Below are positions 1 through 6,665 of a stretch of 42,315 bases of DNA, in pieces. The position numbers were made by a program, and so were the translations under genes. The DNA is from an uncultured Pseudomonadota bacterium. Lineage in GTDB: Bacteria > Myxococcota_A > UBA796 > SXON01. The notes under the pieces are model-generated. The model saw nothing but the letters and a program-made list of their open reading frames with translations. It ran no database searches and was not told where the DNA came from. The first letter of the stretch is position 1; each line of letters opens with the position of its first letter. The stretch spans positions 1-42,315 of the forward strand of contig CAISIK010000125.1 of the NCBI GenBank assembly GCA_903885375.1, given 5' to 3'.

Positions 1-71
1 ATCGGCAGGCCCGACTGCTGAAGGTCGGTGACGAGCGCGCGCCATCGTTGCGTTGTCTCGGGCAGGGGCAT
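1..71 (-). CDS. 5' part of a transposase-accessory-like gene (IS66 TnpA-like), cut by the window edge
   Basis: On the minus strand an ATG at 71 opens a frame that stays open to base 1, giving about 23 residues that begin MPLPETTQRWRALVTDLQQS. A GGAG ribosome-binding motif sits six bases before the ATG, which makes this a credible real start. The pattern 'W..LV...Q.SGL' is what the first helix of small IS66-family TnpA (OrfA) proteins looks like, where a helix-turn-helix follows. Only the N-terminus is visible, so the family call is tentative; it could be another small helix-turn-helix protein. It implies an insertion sequence or its remnant just left of the window. Confidence 0.45.
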   Translation of the reverse strand, partial: MPLPETTQRWRALVTDLQQSGLP

Positions 72-118
72 CGTGGACTCCGTCCCACACCCTCACGCGA
101 TGCCAGCCGAGGCGGAAG

Positions 119-340
119 ATGGGCTTCGCTGAGTGGATACCCCGCAACCCCCTCCTGCTCATCGCGCTTCTCGGCTGCCCCAACGCGGCCCCGGCCGACT
201 CCGCGGCGGCAGAACGCCCGCACGCCGAGGGCTGCGCCTCGGGGTCCTGGTACGCGGATGCCGATTTGGACTTTGGTTTCTGTGGTTCGAATCCGGTTGG
301 GTGTCGATGTGTTCCTACCGCGGTTATACTGAATGCATGA
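119..340 (+). CDS. Possible small cysteine-rich lipoprotein, stop overlapping the antitoxin start
   Basis: A 73-residue frame starts at ATG 119, behind a purine-rich GAGGCGGAAG. The N-terminus has a hydrophobic stretch ending in a good lipobox (LIALLGC), and the rest is short, acidic and Cys-rich (five further Cys). Its TGA (338-340) overlaps the ATG of the antitoxin gene (337-339). No family is recognised. It lies in a region that could also be just the promoter of the flanking genes, so this may be a chance frame in GC-rich DNA; I list it because signal, lipobox, ribosome site and ATGA overlap coincide. Confidence 0.3.
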   Translation: MGFAEWIPRNPLLLIALLGCPNAAPADSAAAERPHAEGCASGSWYADADLDFGFCGSNPVGCRCVPTAVILNA

Positions 341-573
341 AGACCGCGATCTCCATCCCCGACCCCCTGTTCGAGAAGGCGGACGAGCTCGCTCATCGCC
401 TGCAGATGTCTCGCAGCGAGTTGTACTCGAACGCGATCCGCGCGTTCGTGGAGGACCACGACGAAGCCGCGAAGCGCCGGGTGCTCGATCAGCTCTACGC
501 TGAGGAGTCCTCCGCGCTCCCCGCCGGCGCGGGTCGCGCCCAGTCCCGCATCGCCTCGGAATGGGACGAGTGA
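337..573 (+). CDS. MazE-type ribbon-helix-helix antitoxin
   Basis: A 78-residue protein that begins MKTAISIPDPLFEKADELAH, the standard opening of a ribbon-helix-helix (MetJ/Arc, CopG-like) antitoxin: a short beta strand for DNA binding followed by two helices (roughly residues 10-25 and 28-45). The C-terminal 30 residues are charged and probably unstructured until they wrap the toxin. It immediately precedes and overlaps by 13 nt the MazF-like toxin gene, the usual antitoxin-first order with translational coupling. By family knowledge the antitoxin neutralises the toxin and represses its own promoter. The longer upstream in-frame start at 133 was rejected because the ribbon-helix-helix fold begins at 337. 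Confidence 0.85.
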   Translation: MKTAISIPDPLFEKADELAHRLQMSRSELYSNAIRAFVEDHDEAAKRRVLDQLYAEESSALPAGAGRAQSRIASEWDE

Positions 574-908
574 GGCGCGGCGAGATCTGGTGGGCGGACC
601 TCGGCGAGCCCGTCGGGTCGGGTCCGGGCTATCGGCACCCGGTCGTGGTGATCTCGACCGACACGTTCAACGAGAGCCGTATCTCCACGGTCATCGTCAC
701 GATGATCACATCGAACCTGCGTCTCGCGGTGGCGCCGGGGAACGTGCGGGTCGCCGCTCGCGAATCGGGGCTACGAAAGGAGTCGGTGGTCAACGTCTCG
801 CAGGTGCTCACGGTGGACAAGAGGGTGCTGATCGAGAGGATCGGGCACCTGCCCGGAGATCGGCTCGGTGAGGTCGAGGCGGGGCTGCGCGACGTGCTGG
901 GGTTGTAG
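561..908 (+). CDS. MazF/PemK-family endoribonuclease toxin
   Basis: 115 residues, a normal MazF length. The N-terminus carries the family signature RRGEIWWADLG followed by a P-G-region and 'HPVVVIS' (RPxLVIS in most members), then an Asn (TFNES) and a conserved C-terminal 'SVVNVSQVLTVDKRVL' strand-helix segment. MazF enzymes are ribosome-independent mRNA interferases that cleave short single-stranded RNA motifs. The ATG at 561 lies inside the antitoxin gene; a GTG at 570 is an alternative start that would remove three residues. The pair reads as a complete, intact type II toxin-antitoxin system. Cleavage specificity cannot be read from the sequence. Confidence 0.9.
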   Translation: MGRVRRGEIWWADLGEPVGSGPGYRHPVVVISTDTFNESRISTVIVTMITSNLRLAVAPGNVRVAARESGLRKESVVNVSQVLTVDKRVLIERIGHLPGDRLGEVEAGLRDVLGL

Positions 909-985
909 GCCGCCAAATCCGCTGATGGGCTGAGCCCGGACGGCCCACGCGGGCGCCCGCACCATCGTCCGGCTCGTCGCCCCTT

Positions 986-1852
986 CTACCTCCCTCCCCC
1001 GAACGCCCTCTCCGCCGCCGCGAACACATCGCCCCCCGGAACAAACCCCAGCCCCCGGAGGTGCGTGCGCTGCTTGCGCGCGAACTGCCGACTCGCGCGG
1101 GCCGTGAGCGCCACCGCCTCCTCCAGCGGCAGCTCCCCGGCGAGGTGCGCCGCGAGGAAGCGGTAGCCGAGCGACTGCATCGACTTGGCCTCGCGTGGCA
1201 CGCCGGCGGCGAGGAGCCCCCTCACCTCCTCGAGGTAGCCGGCCTCCATCATGGCAAGCACGCGGGCGTCGATGCGGGCGTTCAGCTCGGGCGTGTCCAC
1301 CCACACCACCTCCGCCGGGCGACGCTCGCCCACATCGCCGGCGTGCAGGCTCGACAGCGTTACCCCCATGAGGCGGTGCACCTCCAGCCCGCGGATGATG
1401 CGCACGTGGTCGTTGGGGTGCAGGCGCGCGGCGAGGGCGGGGTCGACCGCGCGGAGCGCCGCGTGCGGATCCGGGAGGGCCTGCAGCTCGGCGCGGAGGG
1501 CCAGATCAACGGGGGCGGTGGGCACGAGCCCATCGAGGAAGGCGCGCAAGTAGAAGGGGGCGCCCCCGCAGAGCACCACCGGGCCGCCGCGCGCGATCAC
1601 CGCCTCGGCCAGCGCCACGAAGTCGGCGGCGGAGAACGCCTCCTCCGGCGCGCGTACGTCGATGCCCTCGTGCGGCACGCGGGCCCGGTCGTCGCGAGTG
1701 GGCTTGGCGGTGCCGATGTCCATGCCCCGGTACACGGTCATCGCATCCATCGCCACGAGCGTGGCCCCCCACCGCTCGCAGACCTCCATGGCCAGCGCCG
1801 ACTTGCCAGCGGCGGTGGGCCCCGTGATCACCAGCGGGAGGCGGTCCCTCAC
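986..1852 (-). CDS. miaA: tRNA dimethylallyltransferase
   Basis: 288 residues. MiaA transfers the dimethylallyl group to N6 of A37 in tRNAs reading UNN codons. Visible motifs are the P-loop GPTAAGKS near the N-terminus, the DxxxVYRGMDIGTAKPT block, a VPHEGID segment, GGAPFYLRAFLDGL, and the C-terminal LGYRFL...ARKQRTHLR region. Two family positions differ: the usual DSMQVYRG reads DAMTVYRG, and GGTGLYL reads GGAPFYL, so this is a divergent member. The GTG start at 1852 overlaps the stop of the upstream gene (GTGA), so the two are translationally coupled. The frame continues open upstream, but the P-loop sits right after this start, as in the family. Confidence 0.88.
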   Translation of the reverse strand: MRDRLPLVITGPTAAGKSALAMEVCERWGATLVAMDAMTVYRGMDIGTAKPTRDDRARVPHEGIDVRAPEEAFSAADFVALAEAVIARGGPVVLCGGAPFYLRAFLDGLVPTAPVDLALRAELQALPDPHAALRAVDPALAARLHPNDHVRIIRGLEVHRLMGVTLSSLHAGDVGERRPAEVVWVDTPELNARIDARVLAMMEAGYLEEVRGLLAAGVPREAKSMQSLGYRFLAAHLAGELPLEEAVALTARASRQFARKQRTHLRGLGFVPGGDVFAAAERAFGGGR

Positions 1853-3054
1853 TCCGCTCCGGCGCTGGGCACCAGCCGACCCGCCACGGCCGTGTATTCG
1901 CCCGCCGGCAGGTCGGCGGGGATGCGCCCCACCGCGCCTTCGGCCACCACGTGCACCCCGTTGGGAACCTCCCGCCCCGACGCGATGGTCACGCCCGCGC
2001 CGAGGCGAACGCCGTTGCCGAGCGCCACCCCGAGGAAGGGCACGCCGGTGTCCAGGAGCTTCTCCCCCATGCGCACGCGCACGTTGCCGCGCAGGTTGAG
2101 GTCGTGCAGGGTGGCGAAGGTGCTCACAAAACAGCCTTCGCCCACCACCGAGGCCTGCGCCCCGATGTGGCCGATGCTGCTGCGCTCCCCCACGGAGGAG
2201 AGGTTCACCATCGAGTAGTTGGCCACGTGCGCGCGCGGACCGATCGCGGAGAGGCGGGCGGTGACGTGGTCCTCGATGTGGGTGCCCTGCCCCACCCAGC
2301 AGCCGCGGAGCACCGAATAGGCGCCGATGTGCACGTCGTCTTCGAGGATGCAGCCTTCGAGCACGGCGGTGGGGTGGACCTGGCAGCGGCGACCGATACG
2401 CGCGGTGCGCGGGTGCAGCGGCCAGCGGAGCCAGGAATAGAACGAGGTCCACGGCGAAAGGACGAGCTGCTCCCAGATGCCCACCCCGATGCCGGCGTAG
2501 GTGGCGCGGAGCAGGTGCACCCAGTGGCGCACCGTGACCGCCGTGCGCACATCGATGGCCCACTCCATCGTCTGGCCATCCCCGAAGGGGCCGGGCAGCG
2601 TGCCCTTGCCGGTGAACCCGAGGGGCTCCACCCGCACGCCGCGCTCGCCGCTCCCCCACCGCACGCCGAGGAGCCGCACGGGCTCGCTCCCGGGGAGCTC
2701 CTCCGCGCCCACCTCGCCATCCCGGTACCACGCCTGGGGCTCCACCTCGAGCTCCCCGAGCCGCCGAGGGCGCTCGGCGATGGCCATGCGGGCGCCGGGG
2801 CCGGCACGCTTCAGCCAGCTCCGGAGGGTGCCGGCGGCGAGGTCGAGATCATCGTCGAGGTAGAGCGTATCGGGCTCGCGGCCCACCTCCTCGGCGGATA
2901 CCTCGCCGGCCGAGCTCAAGCCGAGCCGGGCCAGAACGGCATCCTGCCGGCCCGCCAGAGGCACGCCCAGCACCTTCAGCTCCCGCGCGGGCACGCCCCA
3001 GGGGGAGACGACCGTTCCGGTCTGCACACGGAGAACACGGCGGGGGAGCTTCAC
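1849..3054 (-). CDS. Left-handed beta-helix (hexapeptide-repeat) protein, GlmU-like acyltransferase/nucleotidyltransferase type
   Basis: 401 residues. The C-terminal half (about residues 225-390) is made of imperfect hexapeptide repeats ('IGRRCQVHPTAVLEGCILED', 'VHIGAYSVLRGCWVGQGTHI', 'IGPRAHVANYS') that form a left-handed beta-helix, as in GlmU and other sugar-nucleotide acyltransferases. The first ~220 residues resemble no family I can name; a 'LYLDDDLDL' segment near residue 64 would suit a nucleotidyltransferase-like fold, but no G-rich nucleotide loop is evident. It overlaps miaA by 4 nt. It may modify sugar nucleotides for envelope polymers; the substrate is unknown. The start is a GTG without a clear ribosome site. 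Confidence 0.65.
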   Translation of the reverse strand: MKLPRRVLRVQTGTVVSPWGVPARELKVLGVPLAGRQDAVLARLGLSSAGEVSAEEVGREPDTLYLDDDLDLAAGTLRSWLKRAGPGARMAIAERPRRLGELEVEPQAWYRDGEVGAEELPGSEPVRLLGVRWGSGERGVRVEPLGFTGKGTLPGPFGDGQTMEWAIDVRTAVTVRHWVHLLRATYAGIGVGIWEQLVLSPWTSFYSWLRWPLHPRTARIGRRCQVHPTAVLEGCILEDDVHIGAYSVLRGCWVGQGTHIEDHVTARLSAIGPRAHVANYSMVNLSSVGERSSIGHIGAQASVVGEGCFVSTFATLHDLNLRGNVRVRMGEKLLDTGVPFLGVALGNGVRLGAGVTIASGREVPNGVHVVAEGAVGRIPADLPAGEYTAVAGRLVPSAGAE

Positions 3055-3083
3055 CCGTGCGGACTAACGCGCCGGGCGCCGGG

Positions 3084-3145
3084 TAGATCGGGGCGAGGCG
3101 CCGCGACCGGCAGCTCGTCGAACAGGGTCCGCTGCGCCTCGCGCG
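3084..3145. repeat. Dispersed repeat 1, copy A, with 9-bp inverted ends
   Basis: The 37 bases from 3084 match 11501-11537 with a single substitution, and the similarity continues, weaker and then exact, to 3145 (ending GCGCCTCGCGCG in both copies). Inside the unit, GCGAGGCGC near the left and GCGCCTCGC near the right are perfect reverse complements, so each copy can fold into a long stem-loop. Copy A lies in the 172-nt space between two minus-strand genes. It behaves like a REP/MITE-like or attachment-type element; the role is unknown. Confidence 0.7.
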
Positions 3146-3226
3146 GCCACTCGCTAGGATGCACCCTGCGTCTTCCGAAGGACCCTCACCCGACCGGATG
3201 AGGGGTTCGGTCAGGGTTGGGCGAGC

Positions 3227-3805
3227 TCACCGTGTGTTTTGCGCCCTCGCAGCCAGCTCGGCCGCCAGTCTCTGGAGTTCCTCGGGCATTTTGCCGGGTG
3301 GCAGAACGAAATCAACGTAGCCCGCGGCCTGGGCACTGGCAGGCATCTCCCCGACTTCCGCAGACGTGTCCTGGGCAAAGGTCGTTCCGCCATGTTCCTT
3401 GAGGTGCCTGCAACCCTCGGTACCGTCAGCCCTGTACCCGGAGAGCACGATGCCAACCGCACGCGCCCCCATTGCCTCGGCGGCGGAACGAAAAAACAGA
3501 TCGATCTGCGTGTCCCCGCCGCTGCGCGGAGTGACAACCGTGAATTCATGGCCCAAGATTCGGAGATCCGCGTTCGGAGGAGTGACGTACACATGATCCC
3601 TCCGAATCGCCATCGTCTCGCAGGCCACAAGGACGGGCATCGCGGTGTAACGAGACAGGATCAGCGCGAGCTGACTGTGCGCGGAGGGGTTCATGTGGGA
3701 GATGACGACAAAGACCATGCCCGCGTCAGACGGCATTGCCTCCAGAAGCGCCGTGTAGGCGCTCAGCGCACCCGCCGAGCCGCCAATGGCCACGAGGAGT
3801 ACCAC
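3227..3805 (-). CDS. Stand-alone CheB-type protein-glutamate methylesterase domain
   Basis: 192 residues containing only the CheB catalytic domain and no receiver domain. The Ser-His-Asp triad of the family is in place: Ser10 in GGSAG, His37 in VISHMNP, Asp127 in LSGYRADGTEG; 'YVTPPNADLRIL' is the usual central CheB segment. CheB hydrolyses methyl-glutamates and deamidates glutamines on chemoreceptors, but there is no chemotaxis gene in the window, and the lack of a receiver means it is not controlled by phosphorylation in cis. The GTG start at 3805 lies 32 nt downstream of the kaiC-like stop, so the two genes form one transcription unit. G+C is visibly lower than in neighbours. It probably acts on a partner tied to the KaiC-like ATPase; that is inference. 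Confidence 0.85.
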   Translation of the reverse strand: MVLLVAIGGSAGALSAYTALLEAMPSDAGMVFVVISHMNPSAHSQLALILSRYTAMPVLVACETMAIRRDHVYVTPPNADLRILGHEFTVVTPRSGGDTQIDLFFRSAAEAMGARAVGIVLSGYRADGTEGCRHLKEHGGTTFAQDTSAEVGEMPASAQAAGYVDFVLPPGKMPEELQRLAAELAARAQNTR

Positions 3806-3837
3806 ATGCTGCAGCCCGGGGGGGAGGGGCGGGGGAG

Positions 3838-5385
3838 TCAGGAACCATCAGGGGTCTCCCCCTGCTCCACTTCGCCACCCGCAGGACTATTCTTGCTCAA
3901 GCGCTTTTTCTTGCTTGAGGCCTCCACAGGGCCGCCGGTCATGGCCACCAACTCGATCCCCGCATCACTGAGGATCAACTTGTGGACGTCACTCTCGTGG
4001 CCCGTGCCGCGGGACTTGACGATGAAGAGGCCGCGGGTGCGTCGTCTCCCGGCATCCTCCTCCGATTGTTGGACGACGATCCATGTGTCTATCAAGGATG
4101 AAAACCCGATTTCGCCACTCGTGTCGTTCTGTGCGGCAGATGAGACGAGACTGGTGAAGAAGCTGGTGATGCCACGAGACTTCAAAAGGTCGATCATCCG
4201 GGTGATCATCGACCGGATCTCCCGCGGATCCCCCTCGCCGATCAAGCTCGTCAGAGGGTCGATGACGACCGCGCTGGGTTTGAACTCGTCAATGAGCCTG
4301 TAGAGGTCCAGCAGGTGCATCTCCAGGCCAAAAAAAGAGGGCCTGGTTGACACGATCTTCAAGAGCCCCTTCTTTACCAGAGGCTCGAGATGGAGGCCGA
4401 TCGAGCTCATGTTCTGGACGAGCTGCCCGGACGACTCCTCATAGGACAGGAAGATGCAGCGTTCTCCACGCTGACAACTTGCCACCGCGAACGCCGCCGC
4501 CAGACTGGTCTTGCCGGTGCCTGCGGTCCCTGACGCGAGTACGGTGCTGCCGCGGGTGTAGCCGGGCTTTCCCCTGAACATCTTGTCCAGCGAGGGAATT
4601 CCCGTCGAGACCTTCTCGGCGCTTCCAGGTTGACTCAGGCTCGCCGATGTGATCGGGATCACCGAGAGGCCGGTCTGGTCGATGACGAAGGGATATTCGT
4701 TTGTGCCATGCTTTGAACCGCGATATTTTACCACGCGGAGCCTCCGGATGGCGATCTGCTCCTTGACCCGGTTGTCCAGAAGAATGATGCAATCCGAGAC
4801 GTACTCCTCCAGACCGTGCCGCGTATAGGCATTCTCAAACGGTTCGCCGGTGACGACCGCGGTGACCCTTTTCTCTTTCAGCCATCTGAAGAGCCTTTTT
4901 ATCTCCAACCGCAGCAGGCCGGCGTTTGTGAAGCCCGCGAACAGGGATTCAATCGAATCCATAACGACCCGTTTGGCTCCGATGCTGTCGATGGCATGCT
5001 CCAGCCGGACCAGCACTCCTTCAAGGTGGAAGTTGCTCTCCTGAATCTCAGGGCGCTCGAGGAGCACATGCTCCAGAATGATCTTCCGTTGCTCGACGAA
5101 CCCGCGTAGATCCAGGTTGAGGGATGCGACGTCGAGATAGAGTTCATCCGCCGTCTGTTCAAAGGACATGAACACGCCCGGCTCCTCGTAGTCGGCCGCC
5201 CCATTGATGAGGAAATCGATCCCGAACAGGGTCTTCCCCGCGCCCGCAGTCCCGGAGACCAGAGTGGTCCTGTTTCTGGGTAGGCCCCCCTCCGTGACCT
5301 CGTCAAAGCCCTTGATGCCGGTGAGACATTTTTGAAGTCGATCCTTCCTGGTGCCCGTCCTGCTGCCGGCCGGCTTTTTTGGCAT
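3838..5385 (-). CDS. KaiC-type double RecA-like ATPase (circadian clock KaiC family)
   Basis: 515 residues from the ATG at 5385, which has AAGGAAGAG just upstream; an earlier in-frame start at 5433 is less likely. Length and layout match cyanobacterial KaiC (CI plus CII). Walker A is GTAGAGKT at residues 45-52 (CI) and GTAGTGKT at 286-293 (CII). After the Walker motif CII keeps the catalytic pair as YEE (316-317), whereas CI reads FEQ, with Gln77 where KaiC usually has a second Glu. The autophosphorylation region of CII (ST in KaiC) reads FSSLIDT here, with Ser429-Ser430 as candidate phospho-residues. No kaiA or kaiB lies in the window. It is co-directional with the CheB gene and lies in a low-GC segment (about 48-52% in blocks counted at 4681-4740 and 4861-4920), suggesting acquisition by transfer. 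Likely a signalling or timing ATPase. Confidence 0.88.
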   Translation of the reverse strand: MPKKPAGSRTGTRKDRLQKCLTGIKGFDEVTEGGLPRNRTTLVSGTAGAGKTLFGIDFLINGAADYEEPGVFMSFEQTADELYLDVASLNLDLRGFVEQRKIILEHVLLERPEIQESNFHLEGVLVRLEHAIDSIGAKRVVMDSIESLFAGFTNAGLLRLEIKRLFRWLKEKRVTAVVTGEPFENAYTRHGLEEYVSDCIILLDNRVKEQIAIRRLRVVKYRGSKHGTNEYPFVIDQTGLSVIPITSASLSQPGSAEKVSTGIPSLDKMFRGKPGYTRGSTVLASGTAGTGKTSLAAAFAVASCQRGERCIFLSYEESSGQLVQNMSSIGLHLEPLVKKGLLKIVSTRPSFFGLEMHLLDLYRLIDEFKPSAVVIDPLTSLIGEGDPREIRSMITRMIDLLKSRGITSFFTSLVSSAAQNDTSGEIGFSSLIDTWIVVQQSEEDAGRRRTRGLFIVKSRGTGHESDVHKLILSDAGIELVAMTGGPVEASSKKKRLSKNSPAGGEVEQGETPDGS

Positions 5386-5557
5386 CGTCTCTTCCTTGGC
5401 TTCGAATTGTGGACACCGATCCCAGAACGGCAAGCACCAGCTTGAGGAACTGGTGCATCTTCACCGCGGCGATGAGCACGCGGCGTCCCCATCGGTGTGC
5501 TGGTCTTGTCTGGCGACGGGAAGGATTCTGGGGACGCCCGCGGCTGCATCGAGTGTT

Positions 5558-5605
5558 GGGGCCGGGAGGCCCCGGCGGCCCCCGCCCCGCGGAGGCGCAG
5601 CCCGC
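5558..5605. repeat. Dispersed repeat 2, copy A (hairpin GGGGCC-GGGA-GGCCCC)
   Basis: 48 bases that recur at 6915-6962 with one mismatch (5592 versus 6949). The unit starts with a perfect 6-bp stem GGGGCC/GGCCCC closed by a GGGA loop and continues into a C-rich arm ending AGGCGCAGCCCGC. Both copies stand in non-coding DNA about 1.36 kb apart and in the same orientation, flanking the nucleotidyltransferase module. It looks like a REP-type element; a role in termination or as a mobile unit is possible but unproven. Confidence 0.7.
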
Positions 5606-5619
5606 GGGGCCCTCGCCCT

Positions 5620-5790
5620 CGCGACCCACGAGGACGTAGTCCACCACGTAACGATCGCGCTGCCCGACGCGTTGCCAGTCCCAGGAGCCGCACGTTGCGC
5701 ATGTCGCCGAGGATGCGCTCGGCGTCGGGGCAGTTGCGGGAGCCTGGCCAGGACGAAGTCGATGGCGCGAGGCCCGTTCGCGGCGGACAC
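5620..5790 (-). pseudogene. Possible relic of a frameshifted gene
   Basis: Reading the minus strand, protein-like text moves across frames: RAIDFVLARLPQ in one frame near 5770-5735, then NCPDAERILGDMRNV in a second near 5735-5690, then WQRVGQRDRYVVDYVLVG in a third near 5685-5625. Joined with two single-base shifts they read as one continuous, ordinary-looking protein segment, which suggests a decayed gene whose end is replaced by repeat 2. No family is recognised, and chance in GC-rich DNA cannot be excluded. Confidence 0.25.
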
Positions 5791-5936
5791 CGGGGTCGTC
5801 TACTTTCCGCGGCACCACGCTCCCCGCCGCGCGCTGCTACCTCTGCCCGACAGCGACGGCGTGAGCCAGCGCCACGGCGGGGCGGTGAAGCTGGGCATGG
5901 CTGTCGGGCAAGCGCGCCCCGTGTTACCCTTGGTAC

Positions 5937-6179
5937 ATGGCGGACGAAACGAGCGCAGACCAGGCCCGCGAAGCCCGTTCCACCCTCCGCCGCGCCACCT
6001 GGACGGCCACCCTGTCCACCGAGCACGCACCGATGCCCTTCGCCGTCGGTACCGTGGAAGATCGAATCCGCGCGGTCGTTGAGCTCTCCCGTGCCGCGCA
6101 CCTGCTCTCGGGCCAACCCTGGCCGAGCTACGACCGCGCCACCATGCCCACGAAGCTCTTTCGGCCCAGGGACGGCTGA
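5937..6179 (+). CDS. Small partner protein of the nucleotidyltransferase module
   Basis: 80 residues. The C-terminal half reads 'TVEDRIRAVVELSRAAHLLSG' followed by P-Y-R-MP-LFR; small proteins with this plan (R..a...ELsr.a..LsG.p.P.Y.Ra.MP) are commonly encoded directly before nucleotidyltransferase-like genes of the DUF6036/AbiEii kind. Its TGA is followed immediately by the GTG of the next gene, so the two are almost certainly co-translated. By analogy with MNT/HEPN and AbiE systems it may be an antitoxin or a modification substrate, but this is inference from position only. Confidence 0.6.
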   Translation: MADETSADQAREARSTLRRATWTATLSTEHAPMPFAVGTVEDRIRAVVELSRAAHLLSGQPWPSYDRATMPTKLFRPRDG

Positions 6180-6665
6180 GTGGAGGCGCTACCCGCCGAC
6201 TTCTTCGACCTGCTTGAGAGCTTCCTCACCCACAACGTGGAGTTCCTGCTGGTCGGTTCGTTCGCCCTGGCCGCCCACGGCATCTCCCGAACGACCGGCG
6301 ATATGGACGTGTGGGTGCGCCCGACGTCGGAGAACGCCGTCCTCGTGTTTCGCGCGCTCGTGCGGTTCGGCGCCCCCCTCGCGATCCATGGAGTCCGCGC
6401 CGAGGACTTCGCTCGCGCCGGCACGGTCTACCAGATGGGCCTTCCTCCCTTGCGAATCGACCTACTCACGAAGCCATCCGGCGTGGAGTTCGAGGGCGCC
6501 TGGTCCCGCCGCCACACGGCGAACCTGGGCCCCCTCTGCGTGCCCGTGATCGGCCTCGCCGACCTCGTGCGCAACAAGGTGGCCGCCGGCCGGCCGAAAG
6601 ACCTCCTCGACCTTGAGCTGCTCCGGGAGGCCGGGGTGGACGTGGACGGGCCGTCGTCGCAATAA
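6180..6665 (+). CDS. Nucleotidyltransferase-fold protein (DUF6036/AbiEii-like)
   Basis: 161 residues from a GTG that directly abuts the upstream stop codon. It shows the minimal nucleotidyltransferase signature: Gly26-Ser27 in LLVGSFALAAHG, then Asp41 and Asp43 in TTGDMDVWV, and a third acidic residue, Asp94, in RIDLLTKP. A C-terminal 'LADLVRNKVAAGRPKDLLDL' segment, in which a Lys and a K-D-x-x-D pattern follow, is typical of DUF6036/AbiEii members. Such enzymes transfer nucleotides to tRNA or to partner proteins in toxin-antitoxin systems; whether this one does so is not shown. The catalytic residues look intact. Confidence 0.75.
   Translation: MEALPADFFDLLESFLTHNVEFLLVGSFALAAHGISRTTGDMDVWVRPTSENAVLVFRALVRFGAPLAIHGVRAEDFARAGTVYQMGLPPLRIDLLTKPSGVEFEGAWSRRHTANLGPLCVPVIGLADLVRNKVAAGRPKDLLDLELLREAGVDVDGPSSQ

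Larger units (their letters stand above)
5386..5936. other. Gene-poor spacer upstream of the kaiC-like gene
   Basis: About 550 nt without a convincing intact gene. It holds copy A of dispersed repeat 2 (5558-5605) and, to its right, a stretch that looks like the remains of a minus-strand gene (5620-5790). The promoter of the KaiC-CheB unit should lie in its left part, but I could not pick out a convincing -35/-10 pair. Confidence 0.5.

Noticed and set aside
325..330. TATACT as a -10 box directly before the antitoxin ATG (would give a leaderless transcript)
   Set aside because: The nearest TTG-containing -35 candidate (297-302) is 22 nt away, too far for a good sigma-70 spacer, so it is not strong enough to list.
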